A DNA stretch of 11,892 bases from UBA7656 sp040755335 (GTDB lineage: Bacteria > Acidobacteriota > Blastocatellia > UBA7656): assembly GCA_040755335.1 (NCBI GenBank), contig JBFMAU010000233.1, positions 1 through 11,892 of the forward strand, in the 5' to 3' direction. The notes beneath the pieces were generated by a model. It was not told where the DNA came from. It searched no databases and saw nothing but the letters and a program-made list of their open reading frames with translations. How positions within the stretch are numbered: position 1 is the first letter of the stretch; every line of letters begins with the position of its first letter. The position numbers were made by a program, and so were the translations under genes. This document shows positions 1-6,724 of this stretch, one piece after another.

Positions 1-683
1 AGCGCGGCGAGCTTGGGATCAGGGTTGGTGTCGTCGAGCAGTCGGAAGAGTTGCGCTTTCGCATGCTCATAGCCCGAAGTGCGGTCGCCGCCAATCGAGA
101 CACCTATCGCGCCCGCGCTGCACCCCTGGCCCTGAGCCTGCCAGACGGCATGAAGTATGCACTTGCGCACGCCGTCCAGATCGCGGCCCGCGCGCCCCAG
201 ATGTGGAAGCTCTGCGGGAAGCGCGTATTGAATGTTTTTGTTTTCGCATCCGCCGCCCTTGAGTATGAGACGGACTTCTATCTCATCGTCGTTTTCCCAC
301 TGATCGAAATAAAAGATAGGCGTGCCGGGGCCGAGGTTATCGCCGGAGTTTGCGCCCGTGATCGAATCGACGGAGTTGGGTCGGAGCTTGCCTGTTCGAG
401 TCGCTTCACTGATGGCTTCGCGAATCTCGCGCTTCATCGTGATTTGATTTGCGCCGACGGGAGTTTTGATCTTGAAAGTCGGCATCCCCGTGTCCTGACA
501 AATCGGGCCTTCGCCTTCGACTGCCATATCGATGTTGGTGGCGATGACTGCAAGAGCTTTGCCCGACTGCGAAGCGGGGTCTTCGGCTCCAACCGCGCGG
601 GCCATAGCCTGACGCACATCGGGCGGCAGGTTGATCGAGGTTTCGGTTATGAGTCGCAGCATGCTTTCTTTGAATGCGCGCAT
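1..683 (-). CDS. Class I (4Fe-4S) fumarate hydratase, N-terminal part, runs off left edge
   Basis: Partial gene; 227 codons are visible by direct translation of the minus strand. It matches the iron-sulfur fumarase/L(+)-tartrate dehydratase alpha family, which interconverts fumarate and malate in the TCA cycle in the cytoplasm. Diagnostic motifs are GPICQDTGMP (residues 59-68), GGGCENKN (143-150) and GQGCSAGAIGVSIGGDR (185-201). The three cysteines C62, C146 and C188 fit the expected 4Fe-4S ligands. The ATG at 681-683 is preceded by GGAGA (plus 691-695) at good spacing, which supports this start. It lies 18 bp after the glycosyltransferase stop codon on the same strand, so the two are probably cotranscribed. 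Whether the beta (C-terminal) half is fused or is a separate gene lies outside the window, so I do not choose between fumA, ttdA or a two-subunit form. Confidence 0.93.
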   Translation of the reverse strand, partial: MRAFKESMLRLITETSINLPPDVRQAMARAVGAEDPASQSGKALAVIATNIDMAVEGEGPICQDTGMPTFKIKTPVGANQITMKREIREAISEATRTGKLRPNSVDSITGANSGDNLGPGTPIFYFDQWENDDEIEVRLILKGGGCENKNIQYALPAELPHLGRAGRDLDGVRKCILHAVWQAQGQGCSAGAIGVSIGGDRTSGYEHAKAQLFRLLDDTNPDPKLAA

Positions 684-701
684 CAGTATTTCTCCATAAC
701 T

Positions 702-1445
702 CTACCGCTCGTCTTCATACCAATATTTTCTGGCGAAGTCGGTAGAGGCTGTCGGCGATTTGATAATCATAAAAGCGAGTTTGAACATGTGAGTGAAATA
801 ATGCCACTCGCCATACTTGTCAAACTTGCGAGTCGAAGCAATCGCTTTAGCCGAAGTGACGCGGGCCAATCGCTGCCCGCGTTTGCGACCCAGCCTTCTC
901 AAATCGAATAAAAACTGAACGTCTTCGGCAAAGAGGCGATCCTCGTTATATCCGCCTACGGCCTCGAAGTCTTCCTTTCGACAAAAGACTACGCCTGTGT
1001 CCATCCTCAGCGCAATCACCATCGACATCATCAAGACATAAGTCGCGGCGATACCTATCGACCATCTTTCCAGCTTCACGCCCGTAGCTCCCGCCACCAC
1101 TTTGCCTGTAAGAATGGCGCGATCAATGGCGTTGAATGTTTCGGGATGAACGCGCGAGTCGGCATCTATGAAACACAGGACTTCGCCTCGCGCCTCTCTT
1201 GCGCCTCCGTTGCGTGAAGCGGCGATGACCCGCTTTTCTACGCGCACCACTTTGCAGCCCCACTCTTGGGCTATCTGCGGCGTGGAGTCGGTCGAGGCAT
1301 TATCGACGACTATGACTTCGATCTCATCCGCCCCGCCCGCATAGCGTCGCCGCGCTTCTTCTACTGTCGGAAGAAGGCGAGGCAGGTACGCCTCTTCGTT
1401 GTAAGCGGGAATTATAAGCGAGAAACGAGGAGTATAATCACTCAC
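702..1445 (-). CDS. Family 2 glycosyltransferase (GT-A fold)
   Basis: A 247-residue protein that would transfer a sugar from a nucleotide-sugar donor to an unknown acceptor. It shows the classic GT2 layout: FSLIIPAYNEE near the N terminus (8-18), VVDNASTDST (46-55) for nucleotide binding, the metal-binding DAD at 94-96 within FIDADSR, and an acidic catalytic-type motif LFAEDVQFL (171-179). A hydrophobic stretch at about 130-146 (IGIAATYVLMMSMVIAL) may be one membrane-associated helix; no long C-terminal membrane region is present. The start is GTG: an upstream in-frame ATG at 1461-1463 is followed two codons later by a stop. The ribosome binding site is poor (only a G-rich stretch). It follows the atp terminator and precedes the fumarase gene. 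The substrate cannot be told from sequence. Confidence 0.88.
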   Translation of the reverse strand: MSDYTPRFSLIIPAYNEEAYLPRLLPTVEEARRRYAGGADEIEVIVVDNASTDSTPQIAQEWGCKVVRVEKRVIAASRNGGAREARGEVLCFIDADSRVHPETFNAIDRAILTGKVVAGATGVKLERWSIGIAATYVLMMSMVIALRMDTGVVFCRKEDFEAVGGYNEDRLFAEDVQFLFDLRRLGRKRGQRLARVTSAKAIASTRKFDKYGEWHYFTHMFKLAFMIIKSPTASTDFARKYWYEDER

Positions 1446-1487
1446 GGCCCCAGACTACACCATCGCTGAAGCGGTTTCAATAATATG

Positions 1488-1518
1488 AAAAAGGGAGACC
1501 CGCGGGCCTCCCTTTTTT
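1488..1518 (-). terminator. Bidirectional Rho-independent terminator after atpE
   Basis: A perfect 10-bp stem is formed by AAAAAGGGAG (1488-1497) and CTCCCTTTTT (1508-1517), with a G+C-rich loop containing CCCGCGGG. On the minus strand the hairpin ends in five or more T residues and sits 23 bp past the atpE stop codon, so it should end the atpI-atpB-atpE transcript. The plus strand also has a T6 tract, so it can work both ways. It separates the atp genes from the glycosyltransferase-fumarase pair, which would need its own promoter or readthrough. Confidence 0.88.
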
Positions 1519-1540
1519 CAAATCGGATTGACAGTCGCGC

Positions 1541-1855
1541 TTATGCAGGTTTGATGAACAGCGTGAGGAACGTAAACAGCACGAGCGTTTCTATGAGCGC
1601 AAGTCCGAGGAGCAGCATCGTGAATATGCGTCCGCCCGCTGCGGGGTTTCGCGCCGTGCCTTCACAGGCTGCGGCTATCGCGCGTCCGTCGCCGAGCGCG
1701 CCGCCGAAAGCGGCTATGGCGACGGCGAAGATGTGAAGGTTGGGAAAGAACCACGAGGTCGAACCTCCCGTCGCGCCCTCGCCCTGCGCCATCGCCGCTG
1801 CTGATCCGACGAGCATCACAAGAGCCGAGAAGAAAATCAGTCTCGCTTTGATCAT
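1541..1855 (-). CDS. atpE: ATP synthase F0 subunit c
   Basis: This is the proteolipid that forms the rotating c-ring of F1F0-ATP synthase and carries H+ or Na+ across the inner membrane. It has 104 residues from the ATG at 1853-1855, chosen because AAAGGAG stands 7 nt upstream; a longer reading frame to 1882 lacks such a site. Helix 1 is about 40-64, the polar loop contains the family signature ARNP (68-71; usual form ARQP), and helix 2 (77-101) holds the ion-binding glutamate E89 in LALIETL. It is longer than the usual 70-90 residues because of an N-terminal hydrophobic segment (3-23, ending AAAMAQ) that looks like a signal peptide. D56 in helix 1 falls where many c subunits have glutamine. 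It follows atpB after a 206-bp gap holding a hairpin. Confidence 0.95.
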   Translation of the reverse strand: MIKARLIFFSALVMLVGSAAAMAQGEGATGGSTSWFFPNLHIFAVAIAAFGGALGDGRAIAAACEGTARNPAAGGRIFTMLLLGLALIETLVLFTFLTLFIKPA

Positions 1856-1878
1856 AAGTCTTCTCCTTTGTCGAAGAG

Positions 1879-1895
1879 GCAAGCTCTAAGCTTGC
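1879..1895 (-). promoter_or_regulatory. Small hairpin in the atpB-atpE spacer, just upstream of the atpE ribosome binding site
   Basis: GCAAGCT (1879-1885) and AGCTTGC (1889-1895) form a perfect 7-bp stem with a 3-nt loop, ending 23 bp before the atpE start codon and close to its AAAGGAG. The 206-bp spacer is unusually long for two F0 genes and otherwise holds no credible reading frame. The hairpin has no T tract, so it is not a terminator. It could act as an RNA processing or stability element that helps raise the output of subunit c, which is needed in many copies. This role is inference. Confidence 0.4.
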
Positions 1896-2061
1896 GGGTT
1901 ATCACGTGAAGAAGCGCGGAAGTTCAGCGCGGGTATTATTTCCACAACGCCCGGTATACGCTTGCCCCTCTTGCTGCAAGGCTCCAGCGACGCGTGTATG
2001 AGCCAGGTTATGAATCGGCCTCGCTCGCCGCCTTCTCCTGTTTCTTTTACCTATAAAGCCA

Positions 2062-2937
2062 TCAGTGCGCTTCGGCCATCGCTTCCGTTCCGTGAGCATG
2101 CTCTTCGTGATCGTGTTCTTCGTGAGGCACGGTCTCGGACAGATAGACCATCGAGAGCATTATAAAAATGAAAGTCTGAACGAAGGCCACGAACAATCCG
2201 AGGACTATCGTGAATATCGGAATGAGCCACGGCGACAGCCCCAGAAACACTCCTGCGATCTGATGATCGGCGAACATATTCACATAAAGACGCAGCGAGA
2301 GAGTCACGGGCCGCACGCTGTTTGAAATTATCTCGACGACGAAAATCAGAATCCCCAGCGTCGGGAGCATCAAGCCGGTCAGGCCCCCCGTGAAGTGCTT
2401 GAGGTACTTGAAGCCCTGCTGACGGAAGCCCGTCGTTATGTAATAGAGAAACGATGTGATCCCTAACGCGCCCGTGACGTTGATGTTTTCAGTCGGCGCT
2501 CCGAGCCCCGGAATCGATCCCATCAGATTGCCTATCAGAATGAAGACCGCGAACGATCCGACGACAGGGATGTAGCGGCGACCGTAAGGGCCGACGACCT
2601 GATCCAGCAGGCTGCGAATCTGCTCGACTATGATTTCCAATAACTGTTGCCCCTTCGAAGGGCGATCAACCGAAAGCTTGCCGCGAAGTATGAGAACGCC
2701 CAGCGTGCAGATGATCATCAGCACCAGCGTCCAGACCACATGCGCGGGGATTATTAACTCGCCCGGAGCAGGCTCGTGCCACTCACGACCGAACAGATTA
2801 TAAATGGAAGGCAGGACGGCTTTGACCGGAGGGCCGAGTACGCGATTGAACACGTCGACGATGAGAGAGACTTCGTGTTCAGTTTCGGCTCCTTCCGCGT
2901 GTTGCGCTCCTTCGAGAAATAATGCCAGCATCCGCAT
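2062..2937 (-). CDS. atpB: ATP synthase F0 subunit a
   Basis: This is the stator membrane subunit that provides the proton half-channels against the c-ring. It has 291 residues, within the usual range. Several membrane helices are visible, for example 65-85, 122-140, 196-212 and 238-262. The essential arginine is R216 in TLSLRLYVNMFADH (equivalent to E. coli R210), and the late motif VQTFIFIMLSMVYLSE is typical of the family. The ATG at 2935-2937 has AAGGA 7 nt upstream and lies 3 nt after the atpI stop codon, which indicates tight translational coupling. The C terminus has an odd His/Glu-rich tail (272-282, HEEHDHEEHAH, plus a terminal His). An N-terminal acidic segment of about 20 residues precedes the conserved part. 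Confidence 0.97.
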   Translation of the reverse strand: MRMLALFLEGAQHAEGAETEHEVSLIVDVFNRVLGPPVKAVLPSIYNLFGREWHEPAPGELIIPAHVVWTLVLMIICTLGVLILRGKLSVDRPSKGQQLLEIIVEQIRSLLDQVVGPYGRRYIPVVGSFAVFILIGNLMGSIPGLGAPTENINVTGALGITSFLYYITTGFRQQGFKYLKHFTGGLTGLMLPTLGILIFVVEIISNSVRPVTLSLRLYVNMFADHQIAGVFLGLSPWLIPIFTIVLGLFVAFVQTFIFIMLSMVYLSETVPHEEHDHEEHAHGTEAMAEAH

Positions 2938-2940
2938 GTT

Positions 2941-3393
2941 TTATCCTTTTCCTTTATCTTCAGAGATCGTCTTATAGGTAACGTAACCAGCTTCGATGAT
3001 TGCCGCAAACGCGGGCGCGAAGAGTCCGGCGATGATGGCGACTGGATTGAAATAGCCCGTCCAGTTCGCCGCGTAAACTACCAGCGCGATTATCGCCCAT
3101 CGGAGTATGAACTTCATCGAAGTTCCGGGCGGGGCCGTCCGCTCGCCTTCTTCGACGAGGGCGCGAAGCGACGAGTGAAGCCACTTGAAATTAAAGAGCG
3201 CCATCGCGCCGCCAAGCACGAGACCCAGAGTGAACCGCCGGTCGGCAAACAGAGCGGATGCGATTGCCGCGATGACGATTACTGAAACTATATTTCGCCA
3301 GAGCCGTCGCTCGACCCGCAACGGTTCGGTAAAGCGACCTTCAGTCGGCCACTCGTTTGCCTCGGACTGCGTTTGGTCGCCAGTTTGGGCCAT
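2941..3393 (-). CDS. atpI: AtpI-like ATP synthase assembly protein (subunit I family)
   Basis: A 150-residue membrane protein. AtpI is not part of the mature enzyme; in studied bacteria it assists c-ring assembly or cation (Mg2+) supply. Four hydrophobic segments are visible at about 35-49, 55-69, 94-108 and 116-133, with a charged N-terminal tail of about 30 residues. The sequence is weakly conserved, so the call rests on topology, size and position directly before atpB (3-nt gap). I chose the ATG at 3391-3393. A TTG at 3415-3417 would add eight residues, but a good promoter -10 box lies inside that extension. Ribosome binding for the ATG is weak (GAG only). Alternative starts cannot be excluded. 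Confidence 0.82.
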   Translation of the reverse strand: MAQTGDQTQSEANEWPTEGRFTEPLRVERRLWRNIVSVIVIAAIASALFADRRFTLGLVLGGAMALFNFKWLHSSLRALVEEGERTAPPGTSMKFILRWAIIALVVYAANWTGYFNPVAIIAGLFAPAFAAIIEAGYVTYKTISEDKGKG

Positions 3394-3407
3394 GCTCAAA
3401 GGCGCTG

Positions 3408-3437
3408 ATTTTATCAACGCGCCTCAAGTGTTGTCCA
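3408..3437 (-). promoter_or_regulatory. Putative sigma70-type promoter of atpI-atpB-atpE
   Basis: Minus-strand TGGACA (3432-3437) and TAAAAT (3408-3413) each match the sigma70 consensus at five of six positions and are 18 bp apart. Predicted transcription would begin near 3401, only about 8 nt before the chosen atpI ATG, which gives a very short leader. The region is shared with the divergent protease gene. Confidence 0.5.
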
Positions 3438-3464
3438 GAACCGCGATGGGGCGAAGATAATTCT

Positions 3465-3492
3465 TTGCCGCTGTGCGCGCTGCTGATAAACT
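3465..3492 (+). promoter_or_regulatory. Weak candidate promoter for the subtilase gene
   Basis: TTGCCG (3465-3470), a 16-bp spacer and TAAACT (3487-3492) give a modest sigma70-like match about 40 bp upstream of the GTG start. A second choice, TTGTCC with GATAAT upstream, has a 19-bp spacer. Either is speculative. Confidence 0.2.
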
Positions 3493-3532
3493 CTGATTTC
3501 AGCCGACAGACATTGCGCGCGCGGGGGTCTCT

Positions 3533-6500
3533 GTGAACAAAACGAAATACATACTCTGGATCATCCCATTGCTTCTCGTCTTCGCTTCCGGCTTTTCCGC
3601 GCAATCGCGCGCAGTTCAGAATTCTTATGTCGAAGGCGAGTTGTTAGTCCGTTTCAAAAAAAATGCGCCCCTTCATCAAATCAGCCTCGCTCACTCTCAA
3701 CTCGGCGCTGAGGTCATCAAGGAGTTTCCTCTCACAGGATGGCAGCGCGTGCGATTGCCCGAAGGAATGAGCGTAGGCGATGGCCTCTCGCTTTATAAAA
3801 ATTCCGATTCGGTCCTGGAAGCCCAGCCCAATTACATCTACCACGTGCTTGCCACTCCCAACGATCCGCGATACGGCGAGCTTTACGGCATGACGAAAAT
3901 TCAGGCTCCCGTCGCATGGAACACCACGACGGGAAGCGCGAACGTAGTCGTCGCCATCATCGATACGGGCGTTCTCTACACGCACGAAGACCTCGCTCCC
4001 AACATGTGGCGCAACCCCGGCGAAATACCGGGCAACAATTTGGACGACGACAACAACGGCTACAGAGATGATGTGCATGGAATCGATGTGGCAAATCGCG
4101 ACTCCGACCCTCTGGACGATTTCGATCACGGCACGCATGTGGCAGGCATCATAGGCGCGGCGGGCAATAACAGCTTAGGGATTGCCGGGGTCAACTGGTC
4201 GGTTTCGATCATGGCCGTCAAGCTCCATAACGTAAACGGCAGCGCCACATCAGCGGGCGCAGTGGAGTGCTTTCAGTATGTAACGATGATGAAAAATCGC
4301 GGCGTCAACATCCGCGTGACCAACAACAGTTGGGGCGGCGCTCCCGAAGCCGCCGGTTATGATCAGGCTTTGAAGGACGCAATCGATGCGGCAGGCAACG
4401 CTGGCATCCTCAATGTCTTCGCCGCCGGAAACAGCAATTCGAATAATGACCTCGCGCCGTTTTATCCCGCGAGCTACAACTCGCCCAGCATTCTCGCGGT
4501 CGCCTCTTCCACGGACCTCGACAGCAGATCGGGTTTTTCCAACTACGGCGCGGCAGGCGTCGATGTGGCTGCGCCGGGATCGAGCATACTGAGCGCGATC
4601 ATTTATCAACCGGGCTACGGCTACAAGAGCGGCACTTCCATGGCCTCGCCTCACGCGGCGGGCGCGGCGGCTCTCGTGGCGGCAAGCAACCCGCAGCTTT
4701 CCAATCTCTCGCTCAAAGCCACGCTCATCAATACAGTCGATGCTCTCCCTCAATGGACGGGAGTGGTGCGATCAGGCGGAAGGTTGAATGTTGCAAGAGC
4801 GATATCCACTCCGACCGTTTGCAACTTCACACTTGATCACATGAGCCGGTCTTTCGGCGCAAACGGCGGGACGGACACGGTGAACATCACGGCGGCGACC
4901 AGTTGCGACTGGGCCGTTGTGAGCAATGCAGGCTGGATCGACATAACATCATTCGACGTGGGGAGCGGCAACGGAGCAGTCAGCTACACGGTCGAGCCTA
5001 ATACCTCTTCGGCTCCTCGCGCGGGAACTATCACAATCGCGGGCAAAACATTCAACGTCTCTCAAAGCGGAAGCTCGGTCTGTTCGTATTCGCTCAACCC
5101 ACTGAGTCGCAACTTCTCGGCGAGCGGAGGCGCAGGATCAGTGGGCGTGACTGCGCCGTCGGGTTGCGCGTGGACGGCGGTGAGCAACGATTCCTGGATC
5201 AACGTAACAGGGGGCGCGAGCGGCAGCGGAGATGGATCGGTCAGTTATTCGGTCTCAGTCAACTCTAGCAGCGTCACGCGAACAGGTTCGATAACTATTG
5301 CGGGACAGACTCACAGTGTAACGCAGAGCGGCGCGTCAGCCTGCTCGTTTTCATTAGCTCCGACGAGCGCATCTTTTGCGGCAAGCGGAGGCGCGGGATC
5401 AGTGGGCGTGACTGCGCCGTCGGGTTGCGCGTGGACAGCGGCGAGCAACGCGAGTTTTATCACTATCACCGCGGGCGCGAGCGGCGCGGGAAGCGGAACG
5501 GTCAACTACACGGTCTCGACAAACAACTCTTCTTCCATTCGTACAGGCACCTTGAGCATAGCGGGGCAAACCTTTACCGTCACTCAGGCCGCGTCGTCGT
5601 GCGTCAGCACCATTTCTCCTCAAAGCCGAGCTTTTGGTTCTACAGGGGGGACAGGCTATTTTACGGTGAGCGCAATCTCGACGTGCAACTGGGCGGCGCA
5701 GAGCGGGTCGGCGTGGATAACGATCACTGCCGGAGCGAACGGGCCGGGGCCTAAGACTCTGAAATACTCTGTCGCCGCGAACCCTTCGACCTCTTCTCGC
5801 TCAGGGGTGATAATAATCGGCAAATTTCAGCATACGGTCACGCAATCAGGCGCGACCTGCGGCTATTCGATCTCGCCCGCGAGCCAGCCATTCTCTTCGG
5901 GCGGCGGAAGCGGATCGGTCGGGGTCACTGCCGCCGCCGGATGCTCGTGGACGGCAGTGAGCAACGCGGCTTTCATCACCATCACCGCGGGCGCGAGCGG
6001 CGCGGGAAGCGGAACGGTTAATTTTAATGTCGCTGCGAACACGTCTTCGAGTTCGAGAAGCGGGACCGTGACCATCGCAGGCCAGACCTTCACCGTCACG
6101 CAGTCGGGCGCGGGCGGAGGCTGCTCGTTCGGGATCGCGCCGACGAGTCAGAACTTCGCTTCTGCGGGAGGATTAGGCACAGTGAACGTGACTGCGTCGT
6201 CGGGTTGCGCGTGGACGGCTGTGAGCAACGCGGCATTTATTACCATCACGGGCGGCTACGGGGGGAGCGGCAGCGGAGTGGTCAGCTTCAGCGTTGCGGC
6301 GAACGCTTCAAGTTCGAGAAGCGGGACGATGACCATCGCGGGTCAGACTTTCACTGTCACTCAGAACGGAGGGGTGACGTGCGCCTACACGATTGATCCC
6401 ATAAACAGACAACTCGGGCGCGCAGGAGGAAGCGGCACAGTGACGGTGACGACCAGCGCGGGCTGCGCGTGGACGGCTGTGAGCAATGTCGGATGGATAA

Positions 6501-6637
6501 CATTGACGGGAAGCGTTGCGGGAAGCGGCAACGGAGCAGTCAGCTACACCGTGTTGGTAAACACGAGCGGGAAGGCGAGGACGGGAACGGTGACGATAGC
6601 CGGGAAGACTTTGACAATAAAGCAGTCGGCTTTTTGA
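3533..6637 (+). CDS. Secreted subtilisin-like serine protease (S8) with seven C-terminal BACON domains
   Basis: A 1034-residue exported endopeptidase. The GTG start is the only one that keeps the signal peptide (1-27, KYILWIIPLLLVFASGFSA). Residues 32-105 resemble a fervidolysin/I9-type propeptide (VEGELLVRF...). The catalytic domain (about 115-425) has all key residues: D144 in AIIDTG, H199 in DHGTHVAG, oxyanion N300 in AAGN and S369 in GTSMASPHAAG, so activity is expected. From C430 to the end there are seven BACON-like beta-sandwich repeats starting at 430, 517, 604, 690, 776, 864 and 950, each with a C-x27-C pair and a C-x-W motif. BACON domains are usually thought to bind carbohydrate or mucin, so the array may anchor or present the protease. 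No membrane anchor or sorting signal is visible at the C terminus. It is divergent from atpI and convergent with the lectin-like gene. Natural substrate unknown. Confidence 0.95.
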   Translation: MNKTKYILWIIPLLLVFASGFSAQSRAVQNSYVEGELLVRFKKNAPLHQISLAHSQLGAEVIKEFPLTGWQRVRLPEGMSVGDGLSLYKNSDSVLEAQPNYIYHVLATPNDPRYGELYGMTKIQAPVAWNTTTGSANVVVAIIDTGVLYTHEDLAPNMWRNPGEIPGNNLDDDNNGYRDDVHGIDVANRDSDPLDDFDHGTHVAGIIGAAGNNSLGIAGVNWSVSIMAVKLHNVNGSATSAGAVECFQYVTMMKNRGVNIRVTNNSWGGAPEAAGYDQALKDAIDAAGNAGILNVFAAGNSNSNNDLAPFYPASYNSPSILAVASSTDLDSRSGFSNYGAAGVDVAAPGSSILSAIIYQPGYGYKSGTSMASPHAAGAAALVAASNPQLSNLSLKATLINTVDALPQWTGVVRSGGRLNVARAISTPTVCNFTLDHMSRSFGANGGTDTVNITAATSCDWAVVSNAGWIDITSFDVGSGNGAVSYTVEPNTSSAPRAGTITIAGKTFNVSQSGSSVCSYSLNPLSRNFSASGGAGSVGVTAPSGCAWTAVSNDSWINVTGGASGSGDGSVSYSVSVNSSSVTRTGSITIAGQTHSVTQSGASACSFSLAPTSASFAASGGAGSVGVTAPSGCAWTAASNASFITITAGASGAGSGTVNYTVSTNNSSSIRTGTLSIAGQTFTVTQAASSCVSTISPQSRAFGSTGGTGYFTVSAISTCNWAAQSGSAWITITAGANGPGPKTLKYSVAANPSTSSRSGVIIIGKFQHTVTQSGATCGYSISPASQPFSSGGGSGSVGVTAAAGCSWTAVSNAAFITITAGASGAGSGTVNFNVAANTSSSSRSGTVTIAGQTFTVTQSGAGGGCSFGIAPTSQNFASAGGLGTVNVTASSGCAWTAVSNAAFITITGGYGGSGSGVVSFSVAANASSSRSGTMTIAGQTFTVTQNGGVTCAYTIDPINRQLGRAGGSGTVTVTTSAGCAWTAVSNVGWITLTGSVAGSGNGAVSYTVLVNTSGKARTGTVTIAGKTLTIKQSAF
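4820..6634 (+). repeat. Seven tandem BACON-domain repeats inside the protease gene (about 258-264 bp per unit)
   Basis: The units start at 4820, 5081, 5342, 5600, 5858, 6122 and 6380 (85-88 codons each). Several pairs share long exact DNA blocks: units 2 and 3 share 41 bp (5135-5175 and 5396-5436), units 3 and 5 share 38 bp (5465-5502 and 5981-6018), and units 1 and 7 share 26 bp (4964-4989 and 6524-6549). This patchwork points to recent duplication or gene conversion. Unit 4 is the most divergent. Confidence 0.93.
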
Positions 6638-6652
6638 AGCTATTGAATTTGG

Positions 6653-6724
6653 ATGAGAGCGGGAGCGCGAACTTCAATGTCTTCGCGCTAATGTCTTCGC
6701 GCTCCCCGGCTCTCATTTGTTTTT
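6653..6724 (+). terminator. Terminator of the protease gene, overlapping the end of the convergent gene
   Basis: The 5' arm (6653-6671) and 3' arm (6696-6716) pair over 19 bp with a two-base bulge (6707-6708). The hairpin is followed on the plus strand by TTTGTTTTT (6717-6725). The 3' arm includes the stop codon (6713-6715) of the opposing gene. On the minus strand no T tract follows, so it serves mainly the protease transcript. Confidence 0.75.
6676..6703. repeat. Perfect 14-bp tandem duplication in the terminator loop
   Basis: AATGTCTTCGCGCT occurs twice in direct succession (6676-6689 and 6690-6703). Either copy can pair with the 5' arm of the terminator over TTCGCGCT, so the RNA could form two alternative hairpins. 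It looks like a recent slippage event. Confidence 0.9.

Noticed and set aside
51..911. A 286-codon plus-strand open frame across the fumarase and glycosyltransferase genes
   Set aside because: It is antisense to two clearly conserved genes, spans their junction, and its translation resembles no protein family.
1902..2099. A 65-codon minus-strand frame filling the atpB-atpE spacer
   Set aside because: It starts inside atpB without a ribosome binding site and is very Arg-rich with no recognisable pattern.
3644..4138. Minus-strand open frames opposite the protease (also 4250-4753)
   Set aside because: They are antisense to the propeptide and catalytic domain, which contain all subtilase motifs; no ribosome binding site or family resemblance.
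4820..6634. Periodic repeats considered as a CRISPR array or satellite DNA
   Set aside because: The units are about 260 bp, stay in frame with no stop codons and encode BACON domains, so they are protein repeats.
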